Source: Desulforhopalus sp. (GTDB lineage: Bacteria; Desulfobacterota; Desulfobulbia; Desulfobulbales; Desulfocapsaceae). From it: 64,000 nucleotides of DNA. Location of the stretch: NCBI GenBank assembly GCA_030247675.1, contig JAOTRX010000002.1, positions 434,001 to 498,000 on the forward strand, in the 5' to 3' direction. Position 1 is the first letter of the stretch. Each line of letters opens with the position of its first letter. The notes below the pieces were generated by a model. That model made no database searches. It worked only from the letters and a program-made list of their open reading frames with translations, and was not told where the DNA came from. Shown in pieces: positions 42,654 to 51,776 of this stretch. The position numbers and the translations under genes are program-made.

Positions 42654-43676
42654 ATGAAAAAGAATGTTTTTGTGGCGGATTTAAAAGAAGGTGAGCGAAT
42701 TGATGATTTATTTCTCGTCAAGTCGGCAAAGCTCGGCGAAACCAGGGTGGGAAAGCCGTATCTGGTCGTGACGGTAATGGACAAAAGCGGTGAGATTTCC
42801 GGTCCGGTATGGGATAACGTCGATGCACTGCAAAATGTCCTTACCCCCGGCGAGGTGATTCGCCTGGTCGGGGTCATTCAGTCCTACCGGGAAAAGCCGC
42901 AGCTGAAGGTCGACAATGCCTATAAGGTGGCGCAGGAAGGCATCGACGCCGGTGACTTTATCCAGACCTCGACCAGAAACCGCCAGGAAATGGCCGATGA
43001 ACTGCACGCCCTGCTGCATAGTGTCGGTAACCCGTATCTGAAAAAGCTCCTCAGTCATTTCTTTAAAAAAGGCGAATGCTGGGAAAAATTTCAGGAGGCC
43101 CCCGCCGCCAAGGGCGTTCATCACGCCTACGTTGGTGGATTGCTGGAACATTCGCTTTCGGTGGCGCGGATTGGCGATTTCCTCGCCGGGCATTATGCAG
43201 GGGTCGATCGCTCCCTCCTCATCGCCGGCGCCCTTCTCCATGACATCGGCAAGTTGCAGGAATTGACCATGGTCGGGGGAGTCGTCGATTATACCGCCAG
43301 GGGCCGACTGAAGGGGCATCTGGTGATCGGCAGCGAGATGGTTGCTCAGGCTGCTGAAAAGATACGAGATTTCCCCGAGGACCTGCTGGAACAGCTGCAG
43401 CACCTTTTACTGAGTCATCATGGGCGGCAGGAATTTGGCTCACCGACCGTGCCGATGACCGTTGAGGCCTTAATTTTAAGCTTTCTTGATGACCTTGATG
43501 CCAAGATCAATATCACTGAACAGCTGCGTCGCAAGATGGAGGGGGCTGACCTGCAGTGGACGGAATATCAGCGCCCCCTCGAACGCTATCTGTACCTTGG
43601 CGGCCTGACGAAACAAGAGCCCCCGTCAGAGGAGGCTCGAACGGAAAGCGTCAGCAAACAGCCTTCGCTTTTTTAA
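42654..43676 (+). CDS. YhaM/CBF1-like 3'-5' exoribonuclease (OB fold + HD domain)
   Basis: A 340-residue protein with an N-terminal OB-fold domain (FLVKSAKLGETRVGKPYLVVTVMDKSGEI, about 20-50) and an HD phosphohydrolase domain with the metal motif LLHDIGKLQEL near 200 and HH further on (LLSHHGRQEF). This architecture is that of YhaM/Cbf1, a 3'-5' exonuclease of RNA and single-stranded DNA. It opens the plus-strand run leading to holB, 15 nt upstream of it. The C-terminal tail (KQEPPSEEARTES) is probably disordered. Confidence 0.87.
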   Translation: MKKNVFVADLKEGERIDDLFLVKSAKLGETRVGKPYLVVTVMDKSGEISGPVWDNVDALQNVLTPGEVIRLVGVIQSYREKPQLKVDNAYKVAQEGIDAGDFIQTSTRNRQEMADELHALLHSVGNPYLKKLLSHFFKKGECWEKFQEAPAAKGVHHAYVGGLLEHSLSVARIGDFLAGHYAGVDRSLLIAGALLHDIGKLQELTMVGGVVDYTARGRLKGHLVIGSEMVAQAAEKIRDFPEDLLEQLQHLLLSHHGRQEFGSPTVPMTVEALILSFLDDLDAKINITEQLRRKMEGADLQWTEYQRPLERYLYLGGLTKQEPPSEEARTESVSKQPSLF

Positions 43677-43691
43677 TGGGAATTGCTCCTG

Positions 43692-44669
43692 ATGTTCGAT
43701 ACCACACCTATCTGTTACACCAGCCTCTATGGCCAGGAAAAGGCAAAACGATTGTTCAGCAAGTCTTTGCTGGCGGGCAGGGTTCCCCATGCCTATCTTT
43801 TCAGGGGGCCGGACGGGGTCGGTAAAAGGCTTTTTGCCCAAGGGGTGGCGGCGGCAATCAACTGCCGGGAGCGGGTTGGGGCGGCTGCCTGCGGCAGATG
43901 TCCCTCCTGTAGCAAGTTTCGCTCGGGGAATCACCCGGATTTTTTGGTTATTCGGCCGGTGAAAGGGGTGATTAAAATCGAGCAGATCCGCCAGCTGAGC
44001 AAGGAACTTAGTTATCCGCCCTTCGAATCGGCAACCCGTATCGTGGTACTGGAGGACGTGCATACCATGCGCCGGGAGGCGGCAAATAGCCTCCTGAAGA
44101 CCCTTGAGGAGCCACCGGCAGATAACCTGCTCATCCTCACCGCCGAATCGTCGCAGGAGATCCTTGCCACCCTGATTTCAAGATGCCAGGTCGTGCCTTT
44201 TAGCCAGCTGAATATTGAAGATACAACGACAATACTGACCAAGAGCGGCCTGGCGGCGGATGTGGCCTTGGCCCTTGCCCGGCTGTCCGAGGGCAGCCCC
44301 GGCAAGGCCATGCTCTTTCAAAAGAGTGAAATGGTGGCCTTATGGCGTGAAGTTGCGGGTGTGCTTGCCGATCCAGCTATTCTGCCGGACCGTGATGTCG
44401 GCCTCTTGCTTCGTCTAGCGGAAAAGATGGCGGCGCAAAAGGAAGACCTGCTGCCCTTTCTTGGTCTCCTGAAGATTTGGATTCGCGATCTGTTGTTGAC
44501 CGGGCAGGCGGCTGGCGATACCGCCAAGGAGCAACAGGTACCACGGAAAAGCTGGAGTTCGGCTGAACTATTTGCTAAATTGCAGGCAATTTCCAAAGCG
44601 GAGCAGGAACTTGCCAGAAATTGCAATCGCAGTCTGGTCTGCGAGGTGCTGCTGTTTGCTTTGCAATAA
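43692..44669 (+). CDS. holB: DNA polymerase III subunit delta'
   Basis: A 325-residue AAA+ clamp-loader subunit. The N-terminus has GQEKAKRLF and the P-loop-like G39-PDGVG-K45, followed by the zinc-binding cysteines C58, C67, C70 and C73. The sensor 1 region NLLILTAESSQEILATLISRCQ is typical of delta'. I chose the ATG at 43692; a TTG at 43683 would add three residues and neither has a strong ribosome binding site. Delta' opens the beta clamp together with delta and tau/gamma. holB followed by ricT and metG is also the order in many Firmicutes. Confidence 0.9.
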   Translation: MFDTTPICYTSLYGQEKAKRLFSKSLLAGRVPHAYLFRGPDGVGKRLFAQGVAAAINCRERVGAAACGRCPSCSKFRSGNHPDFLVIRPVKGVIKIEQIRQLSKELSYPPFESATRIVVLEDVHTMRREAANSLLKTLEEPPADNLLILTAESSQEILATLISRCQVVPFSQLNIEDTTTILTKSGLAADVALALARLSEGSPGKAMLFQKSEMVALWREVAGVLADPAILPDRDVGLLLRLAEKMAAQKEDLLPFLGLLKIWIRDLLLTGQAAGDTAKEQQVPRKSWSSAELFAKLQAISKAEQELARNCNRSLVCEVLLFALQ

Positions 44670-44784
44670 GGCCCTTTCCGGCGGGAATGTGTGTCTTGCG
44701 GATCGTTTTCGTGAGCAGGATCAAGAAAATACTCTGTGAATGGCACCTACCCTTATGGGGTATTATCGGAGATAATGAGATTAC

Positions 44785-45747
44785 ATGACAGAAAACGCGA
44801 TAAATGACAGCGGTGCAGAGACGGTAAGTGATGACGAAATCTTTTACCGGATCCAGTTTCGCAAGGGAGGCCAGCTCGTTACCGCTGCTTCCCAAATTCC
44901 TGGATGCCTGGCTGGCACGGTGGTTCTGGTGCGCACTGATCACGGCCTCGAGCCGGCGGTCATCATCGGCCCTTCGCCGATGTGCAGCTGCCGGGGGGAA
45001 ACCCGGCTGGCAAGCTCAGTTATCGAGCGCCTGGCCACGGCCGAAGAACGGGAAAAATATGTCGGACTTGCAGAGAGTGAAGGCCGGGCCTATAAGGTTT
45101 GCAACGAGTTGATAAAAACCCATCAGTTGACCATGAATCTTGTCAGGGTCGAGCGATTTTTTAACGGCAGTAAGATGATTTTCTATTTCACCGCCGACAG
45201 CCGGGTCGATTTCCGCAGCCTAGTCAAAGATCTGGTCCAGGAATTTCGCACCCGGGTAGAGATGCGGCAAGTCGGGGTTCGCCATGAAACCAAGATGATT
45301 GGCGGTATCGGCACCTGCGGCCGGGAATTATGCTGCTCGTCCTTTATCAAGAATTTTGACTCGGTATCCATCAAGATGGCCAAGGAGCAGGATCTGCCTC
45401 TCAACCCGACGAAGATCTCCGGGGTTTGTAACCGGTTGCTCTGTTGCCTTACCTATGAATATGAGACCTACCGGAAGCAGCGAAAAAATATGCCAAAAGC
45501 CGGCAAACGGATCAAGATCGACAACGATGAGTACCTGGTGAAGCGGCAAAATCCTCTGCAGGAATCAGTGGTTGCCGAAAACAGCGCCGGTGAGGAGGTT
45601 ATCCTCACCAAGCGAGATTGGAAGATGTTCCAGCAGGTTAAAAAAGAGGTAGTTGAAAAAAAGAGAGAAAAAAAGAATGGTGAGTCCGATGAATCGTCGC
45701 CGCCAAAACCCGACCGGGGAGGCTCGCCACCGCCGGTTGTGCAATAA
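44785..45747 (+). CDS. ricT: PSP1-domain regulatory iron-sulfur protein RicT
   Basis: A 320-residue PSP1 family protein (RicT/YaaT). The conserved cysteines of this family are seen as CSC (67-69), CGRELCC (about 178-184) and CNRLLCC (about 214-220), with the segment VGVRHETKMIGGIG before the second set. In Bacillus RicT acts with RicA and RicF to promote mRNA processing by RNase Y; the cysteines bind [4Fe-4S] clusters. The C-terminal 45 residues are lysine- and proline-rich and probably disordered. It lies 115 nt after holB and 14 nt before metG. Confidence 0.9.
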   Translation: MTENAINDSGAETVSDDEIFYRIQFRKGGQLVTAASQIPGCLAGTVVLVRTDHGLEPAVIIGPSPMCSCRGETRLASSVIERLATAEEREKYVGLAESEGRAYKVCNELIKTHQLTMNLVRVERFFNGSKMIFYFTADSRVDFRSLVKDLVQEFRTRVEMRQVGVRHETKMIGGIGTCGRELCCSSFIKNFDSVSIKMAKEQDLPLNPTKISGVCNRLLCCLTYEYETYRKQRKNMPKAGKRIKIDNDEYLVKRQNPLQESVVAENSAGEEVILTKRDWKMFQQVKKEVVEKKREKKNGESDESSPPKPDRGGSPPPVVQ

Positions 45748-45761
45748 TAACTGATGGAACT

Positions 45762-47711
45762 ATGACAACCTATATTACTACTCCAATCTACTATGTGAAC
45801 GCCCAGCCGCATCTCGGCCACGCCTATACCACCATTGTTGCCGATACCTACAGCCGTTTCAAACGGTTATGCGGAGAAACGGTTCGCTTTCAAACCGGCA
45901 CCGATGAGCATGGCGATAAGATCGTCAAAGCGGCTGAACAAGAAGACATCCCGCCTCGCCAATATGTCGACAGGATCAGCGCCCAGTTCCGGGAAACCTG
46001 GCCGCTGCTGCAGATTGAGGCCGACAATTTTATCAGGACCACCGATACGGCGCATGTTGCGGTTGTCAGGGAAATCCTTCAGAAGGTCTACGACCGGGGT
46101 GATATCTATTTTGACGAGTACTCCGGCCTCTATTGCCGGGGATGCGAGCGGTATCTGACGGAAAAGGAACTGGTTGACGGCAACTGTCCGGACCACCAGA
46201 CTCCGCCTCAGGAAATCGCCGAACAGAATTATTTTTTCCGGATGTCGCGCTACCAGCAGCCGCTGATTGAGCACATCCGCAACAACCCGGATTTTATTAC
46301 CCCGGAGCGATATCGTAATGAGGTTTTGGCCTTTCTCAGCGAGCCGCTCACTGACCTGTGCATCTCCCGGCCGAAATCGCGGCTTACCTGGGGGATTGAG
46401 TTGCCCTTTGACGATAAATTCGTCACCTATGTGTGGTTCGACGCCCTAATCAACTACCTGACCGGTATCGGCTATCCGGACGGCCCGGATTTCACGAAAT
46501 ACTGGTCGGTTGCCGAACATCTTATCGCCAAGGATATTCTCAAACCCCACGCCATCTATTGGCCAACCATGCTTATGGCCATGGGCCTGCCGCTATACCA
46601 GAAGCTCCATGTGCACGGCTACTGGAATGTCGACGACACCAAGATGTCCAAGAGTATCGGAAACGTTGTCCGTCCGAAAGAGCTGGTCGATGCCTATGGA
46701 GCCGATACCATCCGCTATTTTACCCTGCGCGAGATGTCCTTTGGCCTCGATTCCTCGTTTAGTTCAGAGGCGATAGTCGCCAGGCAAAATGCCGACCTGG
46801 CCAACGATCTCGGCAATCTTTTCAGCCGGGCGGTAACTATGGTGTGGAAATACCGGGCAGGGCGGGTACCTGTTCCGAGTGCGTTCGGTGAAGATGATCG
46901 GCCCCTTCTCGAAGCGGCCCTGGCGATGATTACCACCTACCGTCAGACCATGGGCGATTTTCGCTTTCACCTCGCCCTGCAGGCGATTTGGGAACTGGTC
47001 GGCCTTGCCAACAAGTATATTGTTGGCAATGAGCCCTGGGCCTTGGCAAAAGATCCGGAGAAGGAGGCGCGGCTTGATACCGTTCTTTACAATCTTCTGG
47101 AATGTCTCCGCCTCCTGGCGCTTACCTTGCGTCCGGTCATACCGGGTGCAGCAGTGAAGATGGCCGCGGGACTAGGCCTTGCCGAGGATGATCCGCTCGT
47201 TGCCTCCCTTGATCACGGTGGCAAATGGGGCTTGCTTGTCCCGGGCGGTGAATTAACCGCCACCGCCGCACTGTTTCCTCGGCTGGAAGGAAAAGCCAGT
47301 GCTGCAGAGGAAACCGCGAAGAGTAAAGAGGTTGCTGCTCCGAAGAAGAAGCAGGATGGGGGAGACGCCACCTCGGCTGGACTCGTCGATTTTTCGTATT
47401 TTCAGAAGCTTGACCTGCGGGTGGCCGAGATCCTTGCCGCCGAACCGGTAAAGAATTCAAAAAAACTGTTGAAGTTGACGGTATTGGCCCCGGAGGAAAG
47501 AACCATCGTCGCAGGTATTGCCGAATCCTATCGCCCAGAAGAGTTGGTTGGTCTCCAGGTGGCCATCGTCGCCAACCTCAAACCGGCCAAGCTGATGGGG
47601 GTCACCTCCCACGGAATGGTACTGGTGGCGAAAACAGTGGTTGATGGCCAAGAGAAGATGGTGCTTTCCTCGGTGCGTGATAAGGTAGCGCCCGGTAGCA
47701 AGATCGCCTAG
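45762..47711 (+). CDS. metG: Methionyl-tRNA synthetase
   Basis: A 649-residue class I synthetase. The HIGH motif is HLGHAY (residues 18-23 region), the zinc knuckle is CRGCERYLTEKELVDGNC, and the KMSKS loop reads DDTKMSKSIGNV. An anticodon-binding helical domain follows, then a low-complexity Ala/Lys linker (about 505-545) and a C-terminal tRNA-binding (EMAP/Trbp111) domain starting FSYFQKLDLRVAEI. It charges initiator and elongator tRNA-Met. It sits 14 nt after ricT, within the holB-ricT-metG run. Confidence 0.96.
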   Translation: MTTYITTPIYYVNAQPHLGHAYTTIVADTYSRFKRLCGETVRFQTGTDEHGDKIVKAAEQEDIPPRQYVDRISAQFRETWPLLQIEADNFIRTTDTAHVAVVREILQKVYDRGDIYFDEYSGLYCRGCERYLTEKELVDGNCPDHQTPPQEIAEQNYFFRMSRYQQPLIEHIRNNPDFITPERYRNEVLAFLSEPLTDLCISRPKSRLTWGIELPFDDKFVTYVWFDALINYLTGIGYPDGPDFTKYWSVAEHLIAKDILKPHAIYWPTMLMAMGLPLYQKLHVHGYWNVDDTKMSKSIGNVVRPKELVDAYGADTIRYFTLREMSFGLDSSFSSEAIVARQNADLANDLGNLFSRAVTMVWKYRAGRVPVPSAFGEDDRPLLEAALAMITTYRQTMGDFRFHLALQAIWELVGLANKYIVGNEPWALAKDPEKEARLDTVLYNLLECLRLLALTLRPVIPGAAVKMAAGLGLAEDDPLVASLDHGGKWGLLVPGGELTATAALFPRLEGKASAAEETAKSKEVAAPKKKQDGGDATSAGLVDFSYFQKLDLRVAEILAAEPVKNSKKLLKLTVLAPEERTIVAGIAESYRPEELVGLQVAIVANLKPAKLMGVTSHGMVLVAKTVVDGQEKMVLSSVRDKVAPGSKIA

Positions 47712-47728
47712 GCGACAAGGAGACAATT

Positions 47729-48028
47729 ATGTTTGTGGTGAACAATTTTATGTCGGCGATCGCTCAGCTCCTCGATTTCCTGCTGACCGCCTATATGTGG
47801 ATAATCATCGGACGGGCAATTATCTCATGGGTCAATGCCGATCCGTATAATCCAGTTGTCCGGTTTCTCTATGAGGCAACCGAACCGGTCTTGAGTCGCA
47901 TTCGCAGGTATCTGCCCATCAGTTTCGGCAGCATCGATTTTTCGCCAATGATCCTTATTCTGATCATTATGTTTTTACAAAGTTTTCTTGTCCAGACGCT
48001 CCGGCAGCTTGCTATGCGCATGGGTTGA
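47729..48028 (+). CDS. YggT family membrane protein
   Basis: A 99-residue protein of the YggT/YlmG family: two hydrophobic helices (about 8-28 and 70-92), the motif IIGRAIISWVNADPYNPVVRFLYEATEPVLSRIRR and the following P-x-x-FGSIDFSPMILI stretch are diagnostic. In Gram-positives and plastids the family affects cell division and membrane organisation. Its place before divIVA here fits that role and repeats the ylmG-divIVA order known in Firmicutes. Confidence 0.9.
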   Translation: MFVVNNFMSAIAQLLDFLLTAYMWIIIGRAIISWVNADPYNPVVRFLYEATEPVLSRIRRYLPISFGSIDFSPMILILIIMFLQSFLVQTLRQLAMRMG

Positions 48029-48105
48029 CAGCGTGGGAGAAATTCTTGCTTGTCCGGTAACTGATAATCCGCCATCACTACAATACACCTATAATGGAGC
48101 CAGCC

Positions 48106-48966
48106 ATGTTAACACCGCAGGCAATTAAAGATCAGGATTTTCAAATTAAATTCAGGGGATATGACGCAATCGAAGTGAAGGCCTACCTGGAATTGCTTGC
48201 AGAAGATTTCTTCGAATTGAATGAACAGAATCGCCTGCAAATGGAAGAGATCGACTCTCTGATAACGAAGCGAGATATCCTGCAAAAAGAAGTCGATGGT
48301 CTTGCCGCCGAGGTGCGATTAAGTAGAGAAAATGCCGAGGGCATTCAAGCTGCTATCGATAGCCGTTTCCAACTGAAGGATAAGGAGATTGCCGATCTTC
48401 TGCAGCAGGTCGAGGCAGCGAAAACCGCCGCCCAGGCACTTGAGGATGAAAATCGGGTTTTACAGCGGAAAGTTGTTGATCTGGAGAATAAAATTGCTGG
48501 TGGTGCGGGCGCAACTCTCCATGATCACGCGGAAATCGACAAGCTGAACAGTAAGATTGCCCTCCTTGAAGAGCAGAATCAGGAGCTGAAACAACAGGGA
48601 CTTGATTTCAAAACTACCATTCTCGCCGCCCAGAAGTTTGCCGACAACCTGCGCCAAAGCAGTGAGGAGGAGGCGCAGAGGATGATGGAGAAAGCCAAGT
48701 CTGACGTTCAGAGGTTCCGGGAGGAGGCTAATGCCGAATTGTCGCGTTTGCCGAAGGAGATAGAAAAACTTCATCAGCAAAGAATCAAGGTGCGTGAAGA
48801 GTTGCGGGCGATGCTCCACTCCTATCTTGAGGCCCTGGAGATTTTCCCTGGCCATGAAAAGACCGACAAGGAGGATGATCTCTCCGATCTCTTTGAGAGT
48901 ATTTTGCTGCCGGATGATGATAGCTCGGAACCTGATGATATTGAAAACATCACCATGGACCTTTAA
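48106..48966 (+). CDS. divIVA: DivIVA-domain coiled-coil protein
   Basis: A 286-residue protein with an N-terminal DivIVA domain (MLTPQAIKDQDFQIKFRGYDAIEVKAYLELLAEDF), followed by a long coiled coil rich in Leu, Glu, Gln and Lys (about 30-235) and an acidic C-terminal tail (DDDSSEPDDIEN). I chose the ATG at 48106, because GGAG ends 6 nt upstream and the family starts at this residue; ATG 48094 is the longer option. DivIVA binds curved membrane at poles and septa. In Desulfobacterota the role has not been settled. Confidence 0.87.
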   Translation: MLTPQAIKDQDFQIKFRGYDAIEVKAYLELLAEDFFELNEQNRLQMEEIDSLITKRDILQKEVDGLAAEVRLSRENAEGIQAAIDSRFQLKDKEIADLLQQVEAAKTAAQALEDENRVLQRKVVDLENKIAGGAGATLHDHAEIDKLNSKIALLEEQNQELKQQGLDFKTTILAAQKFADNLRQSSEEEAQRMMEKAKSDVQRFREEANAELSRLPKEIEKLHQQRIKVREELRAMLHSYLEALEIFPGHEKTDKEDDLSDLFESILLPDDDSSEPDDIENITMDL

Positions 48967-49003
48967 GGTAAACAGAGCGGCCTGGTGAAGAGCGACGCAG
49001 CTC

Positions 49004-49315
49004 ATGCCCTATCTCTCGCAATCATCTGATGGAACCCTTCTCGTTCGCCTCCATGTCCAGCCGAAGGCCTCAAAAACCAGGATCGTCGGGCTCTTTGACG
49101 GCTGCCTGAAGCTTGCCATCCAGGCGCCGCCGGTGGACGGCAAGGCCAATGAAGAGGTGATCCGCTTTCTGGCGGATTACTTCGGGGTGCCTGGCCGCAA
49201 TATTGTTCTCAAGTCGGGGGTGCAGGGGCGGAGAAAGCAACTGATCATCAAGGGACTGGGCGAAGATGAGGCGCGTCGCAGGGTTGCGCAGTGCCTTGAT
49301 TTGTGTTGCCGGTAA
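49004..49315 (+). CDS. yggU: DUF167 / YggU family protein
   Basis: A 103-residue protein of the DUF167 (YggU) family, recognised by HVQPKASKTRIVG and APPVDGKANEEVIRFLADYFGVP, followed by VLKSGVQGRRKQLIIKGL. The structure of the family is known, but its function is not. It lies between divIVA (37-nt gap) and the tpiA-like gene (18-nt gap), as also seen near yggT genes in other bacteria. Confidence 0.88.
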   Translation: MPYLSQSSDGTLLVRLHVQPKASKTRIVGLFDGCLKLAIQAPPVDGKANEEVIRFLADYFGVPGRNIVLKSGVQGRRKQLIIKGLGEDEARRRVAQCLDLCCR

Positions 49316-49333
49316 TACCGGCAGGGGAGGAAG

Positions 49334-50026
49334 ATGAAACGCTATCTTATCGCCAACTGGAAATGTCACAAAAGCACTGACGAAGGGCGACGGTGGTTTA
49401 ACCGCTTTGCCAAACTTTATGTGCCGCATCCCGAGGTGCATGTCATCGTGGCACCTTCTCTTCTCAGTTTGGAGGGCCTCGCGGCCCATGTCGCTTCGTT
49501 GGGGCTTGCCAATGTCTTCCTTGCGGCTCAGGATATTTCGCCCTTCCCGAAGGGCAGCTATACCGGGGCAGTGGCCGCGGACATGGTGGCTAGGCTGGTT
49601 CGCTACGTTATCGTCGGTCATAGCGAACGTCGCCGCTATTTCCACGAAACCAATGGCGATGTGGTGAATAAAGTGGCGGAGCTCATCGATGCCCGACTCG
49701 TCCCCATTGTCTGCGTTGACAGTTCAAATGCCCTCGCCCAGCTTGGGGCCCTTGATGATACCCGGTCCGAGCCGCTATTGGTTGCTTTCACCCCGGTGGA
49801 GGGGATGACGGCCAAGTTTCCTGAGTTGCCGGCCAGGGTTGCCGAGTCGGTGGGCCGTATCCAGCAGCTCTTTAATGTCTGGCCGGTTGTCTACGGCGGT
49901 TCCGTGCAACCCGACAATGCCGGTTCGTATCTGCACCTTTCCCAATTATCCGGAGTGTTTGTCGGGGCGGCAAGTCTTGACCCAGACTCCTTTTGGGCCA
50001 TCTGCCGGCAGGCTGTACCTGTCTGA
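49334..50026 (+). CDS. tpiA: Triosephosphate isomerase-family protein lacking the catalytic glutamate
   Basis: A 230-residue TIM-barrel protein, about 20 shorter than usual. N8-W-K10, H96 in VGHSERRRYF and the phosphate loop YGGSV (187-191) are conserved. Normal TIM has AYEPVWAIGTG with the catalytic base Glu165 and the hinge of loop 6; here the stretch reads A151-F-T153-P-V-E156-G-M-T-A-K. The glutamate is therefore Thr153 and the loop 6 hinge is lost. Either E156 takes over, the isomerase has little activity, or it has another role. A second, normal tpiA might exist elsewhere. It ends the plus-strand run that starts at 42654 and has its own GGAGG upstream. Confidence 0.82.
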   Translation: MKRYLIANWKCHKSTDEGRRWFNRFAKLYVPHPEVHVIVAPSLLSLEGLAAHVASLGLANVFLAAQDISPFPKGSYTGAVAADMVARLVRYVIVGHSERRRYFHETNGDVVNKVAELIDARLVPIVCVDSSNALAQLGALDDTRSEPLLVAFTPVEGMTAKFPELPARVAESVGRIQQLFNVWPVVYGGSVQPDNAGSYLHLSQLSGVFVGAASLDPDSFWAICRQAVPV

Positions 50027-50081
50027 TTTTCCCTTTGCGGATACCCAAGAATTTTGCTGAGGGAAACGGCGCTTGCCCCGG

Positions 50082-51776
50082 CTACTTGTGTTTGCGCGGC
50101 AGCAGAAAGGAGATGACGAAGATCGCCGTGTTGATGCCGGCAAGGATTAAACCGAGAATACCAAGGGTACCGATAAATCCCGGTTGCTTTGACATCCGAT
50201 CGGCGAGGATGAGGATGGCAGAGGCGACGATCAGCGCCGAGATGATCATGGCGATGCCCATGAGGCGGCTGGATGTATCGAGCTGCTCGGAGAGGTGTTC
50301 GATACGTTTCAGCTCAAGATTGAGGGTAAAACGGCTGTGCCGGGCGTGATCAAGGAAACGCTGCAGGTCGCCCGGAAGGTCTTCGAGGATCTCAAGGGAG
50401 CTGGCCACGGTCTTGTAAATGCGTTTGCGGATCGAGTCTAAACTGTATCTGTTAACGACGATTTCCTGGATTAGCGGTTCGACATGGCTGAGGACATCAA
50501 AGGTTGGGTCGAAATGCGCAGCCACTCCCTCAATGGTTGTTAAGGCCTTGGTGAGCAGCATCAGATCACTGGGGCACTGGATTCGGTAGCGTTGCAGCAT
50601 GCCGAAGAAGTCGGAGAGCAAAACGGCGATGTTTATGTGCTGCAGGTCGGTGTTGCGAAAATGTTCGGTCAGTTGGCGAAGTTCAAGGCGGAAGTCCCGG
50701 CTGTCGGTGACCGTCGGGTCAACCTCGGTGAGTTCGATGACCACCCGGCACAGTTTATCAATATCGCCTTTGACTACCCCCGCCACCAGATTGATGAGTT
50801 GTTCCGTCGTTTTTCGGTCAAGTTGACCGGTCATTCCGCAATCGATAAAACAGAGTTTGTTGCCTGGCAGGAGAAAGATATTGCCCGGGTGGGGGTCGGC
50901 GTGAAAGAAGCCGAACCGCAGGCATTGTTTGAAGACTGCGTCGGTTCCGACGGCGACCACCGCCCGCCGGTCCGCCGGGGTCAGATCCTCCGGTCTGACG
51001 GTTGCCAGAAGTCTGCCGTGTATCTCTTGCATAGTCAAGATATTCCGGGTGGTTGCCGTCCAGTACACCTTGGGGAAACTGATATTGGCATCGCCTTCAA
51101 AATAGCGGCGCAGACGCTCGGTGGATTGGCCCTCGACGGTCAGGTTCAGTTCCTTGAGCAGTTCCCGGGAGAACTCCTTGGCCACCGCCGTCGGGCTGTA
51201 GCCGAGATCGGAGAAGTACTGTTCGAGCAGTTGTGCCAGGCTCTCCACCAGGGCCATGTCTTCTTCAATCAGCTCCCTTGCCCCGGGGCGTAAAACCTTG
51301 ATCACCACCCCCGTGCCATCCTGCATAATCGCCCGGTGAACCTGGGCGATGGAGGCGGCGGCCAGAGGAGTCTCGTCTATTGAAGTAAAGATCTGGTCAA
51401 GCCGCCCTGGAAATTCTAGGGTGAGGACTTGGTAGATATCGGCAAAGGGAATCTGTTGACAGTTGTCCTGGAGTTTCTTGAATTCGTTGGCCCATTCCGG
51501 GGGAATGAGGTCCGGGCGGGTGGAAAGGATCTGACCAATCTTGACAAAGGTCGGGCCAAGCTCCTCGAGAACCATCCGGACCCGAACCGGTCTTGGCAAG
51601 GTCTCAGTGCCGTTGCCGCTGCCGGCAGGGAACTCAGGTTCATCCTTGCCGCCAAGCAGACGGTTAAGACCGGTGTCCTGCACCAGCTGGCGAAATCCAA
51701 ATTTTGATAATACAGCAATTATCTCGGCGAATCTTCGCGTGTTTCTGATGGTACGTTTGATCGAGGTGATTTTCAT
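50082..51776 (-). CDS. ABC1/UbiB/AarF-family atypical protein kinase
   Basis: A 564-residue UbiB-like kinase. The KxGQ motif is seen in FVKIGQILSTRPDLIP (about 78-93), the alanine-rich nucleotide loop in PLAAASIAQVHRA, and the catalytic and metal residues in GFFHADPHPGNIFL and FIDCGMTGQL. Two transmembrane helices close the protein (about 505-560). UbiB proteins support ubiquinone or other isoprenoid lipid handling; sulfate reducers use menaquinone, so the lipid here is unknown. The ATG overlaps the stop of the HDOD gene by 4 nt; translation probably depends on coupling because no ribosome binding site precedes it. Confidence 0.9.
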   Translation of the reverse strand: MKITSIKRTIRNTRRFAEIIAVLSKFGFRQLVQDTGLNRLLGGKDEPEFPAGSGNGTETLPRPVRVRMVLEELGPTFVKIGQILSTRPDLIPPEWANEFKKLQDNCQQIPFADIYQVLTLEFPGRLDQIFTSIDETPLAAASIAQVHRAIMQDGTGVVIKVLRPGARELIEEDMALVESLAQLLEQYFSDLGYSPTAVAKEFSRELLKELNLTVEGQSTERLRRYFEGDANISFPKVYWTATTRNILTMQEIHGRLLATVRPEDLTPADRRAVVAVGTDAVFKQCLRFGFFHADPHPGNIFLLPGNKLCFIDCGMTGQLDRKTTEQLINLVAGVVKGDIDKLCRVVIELTEVDPTVTDSRDFRLELRQLTEHFRNTDLQHINIAVLLSDFFGMLQRYRIQCPSDLMLLTKALTTIEGVAAHFDPTFDVLSHVEPLIQEIVVNRYSLDSIRKRIYKTVASSLEILEDLPGDLQRFLDHARHSRFTLNLELKRIEHLSEQLDTSSRLMGIAMIISALIVASAILILADRMSKQPGFIGTLGILGLILAGINTAIFVISFLLPRKHK

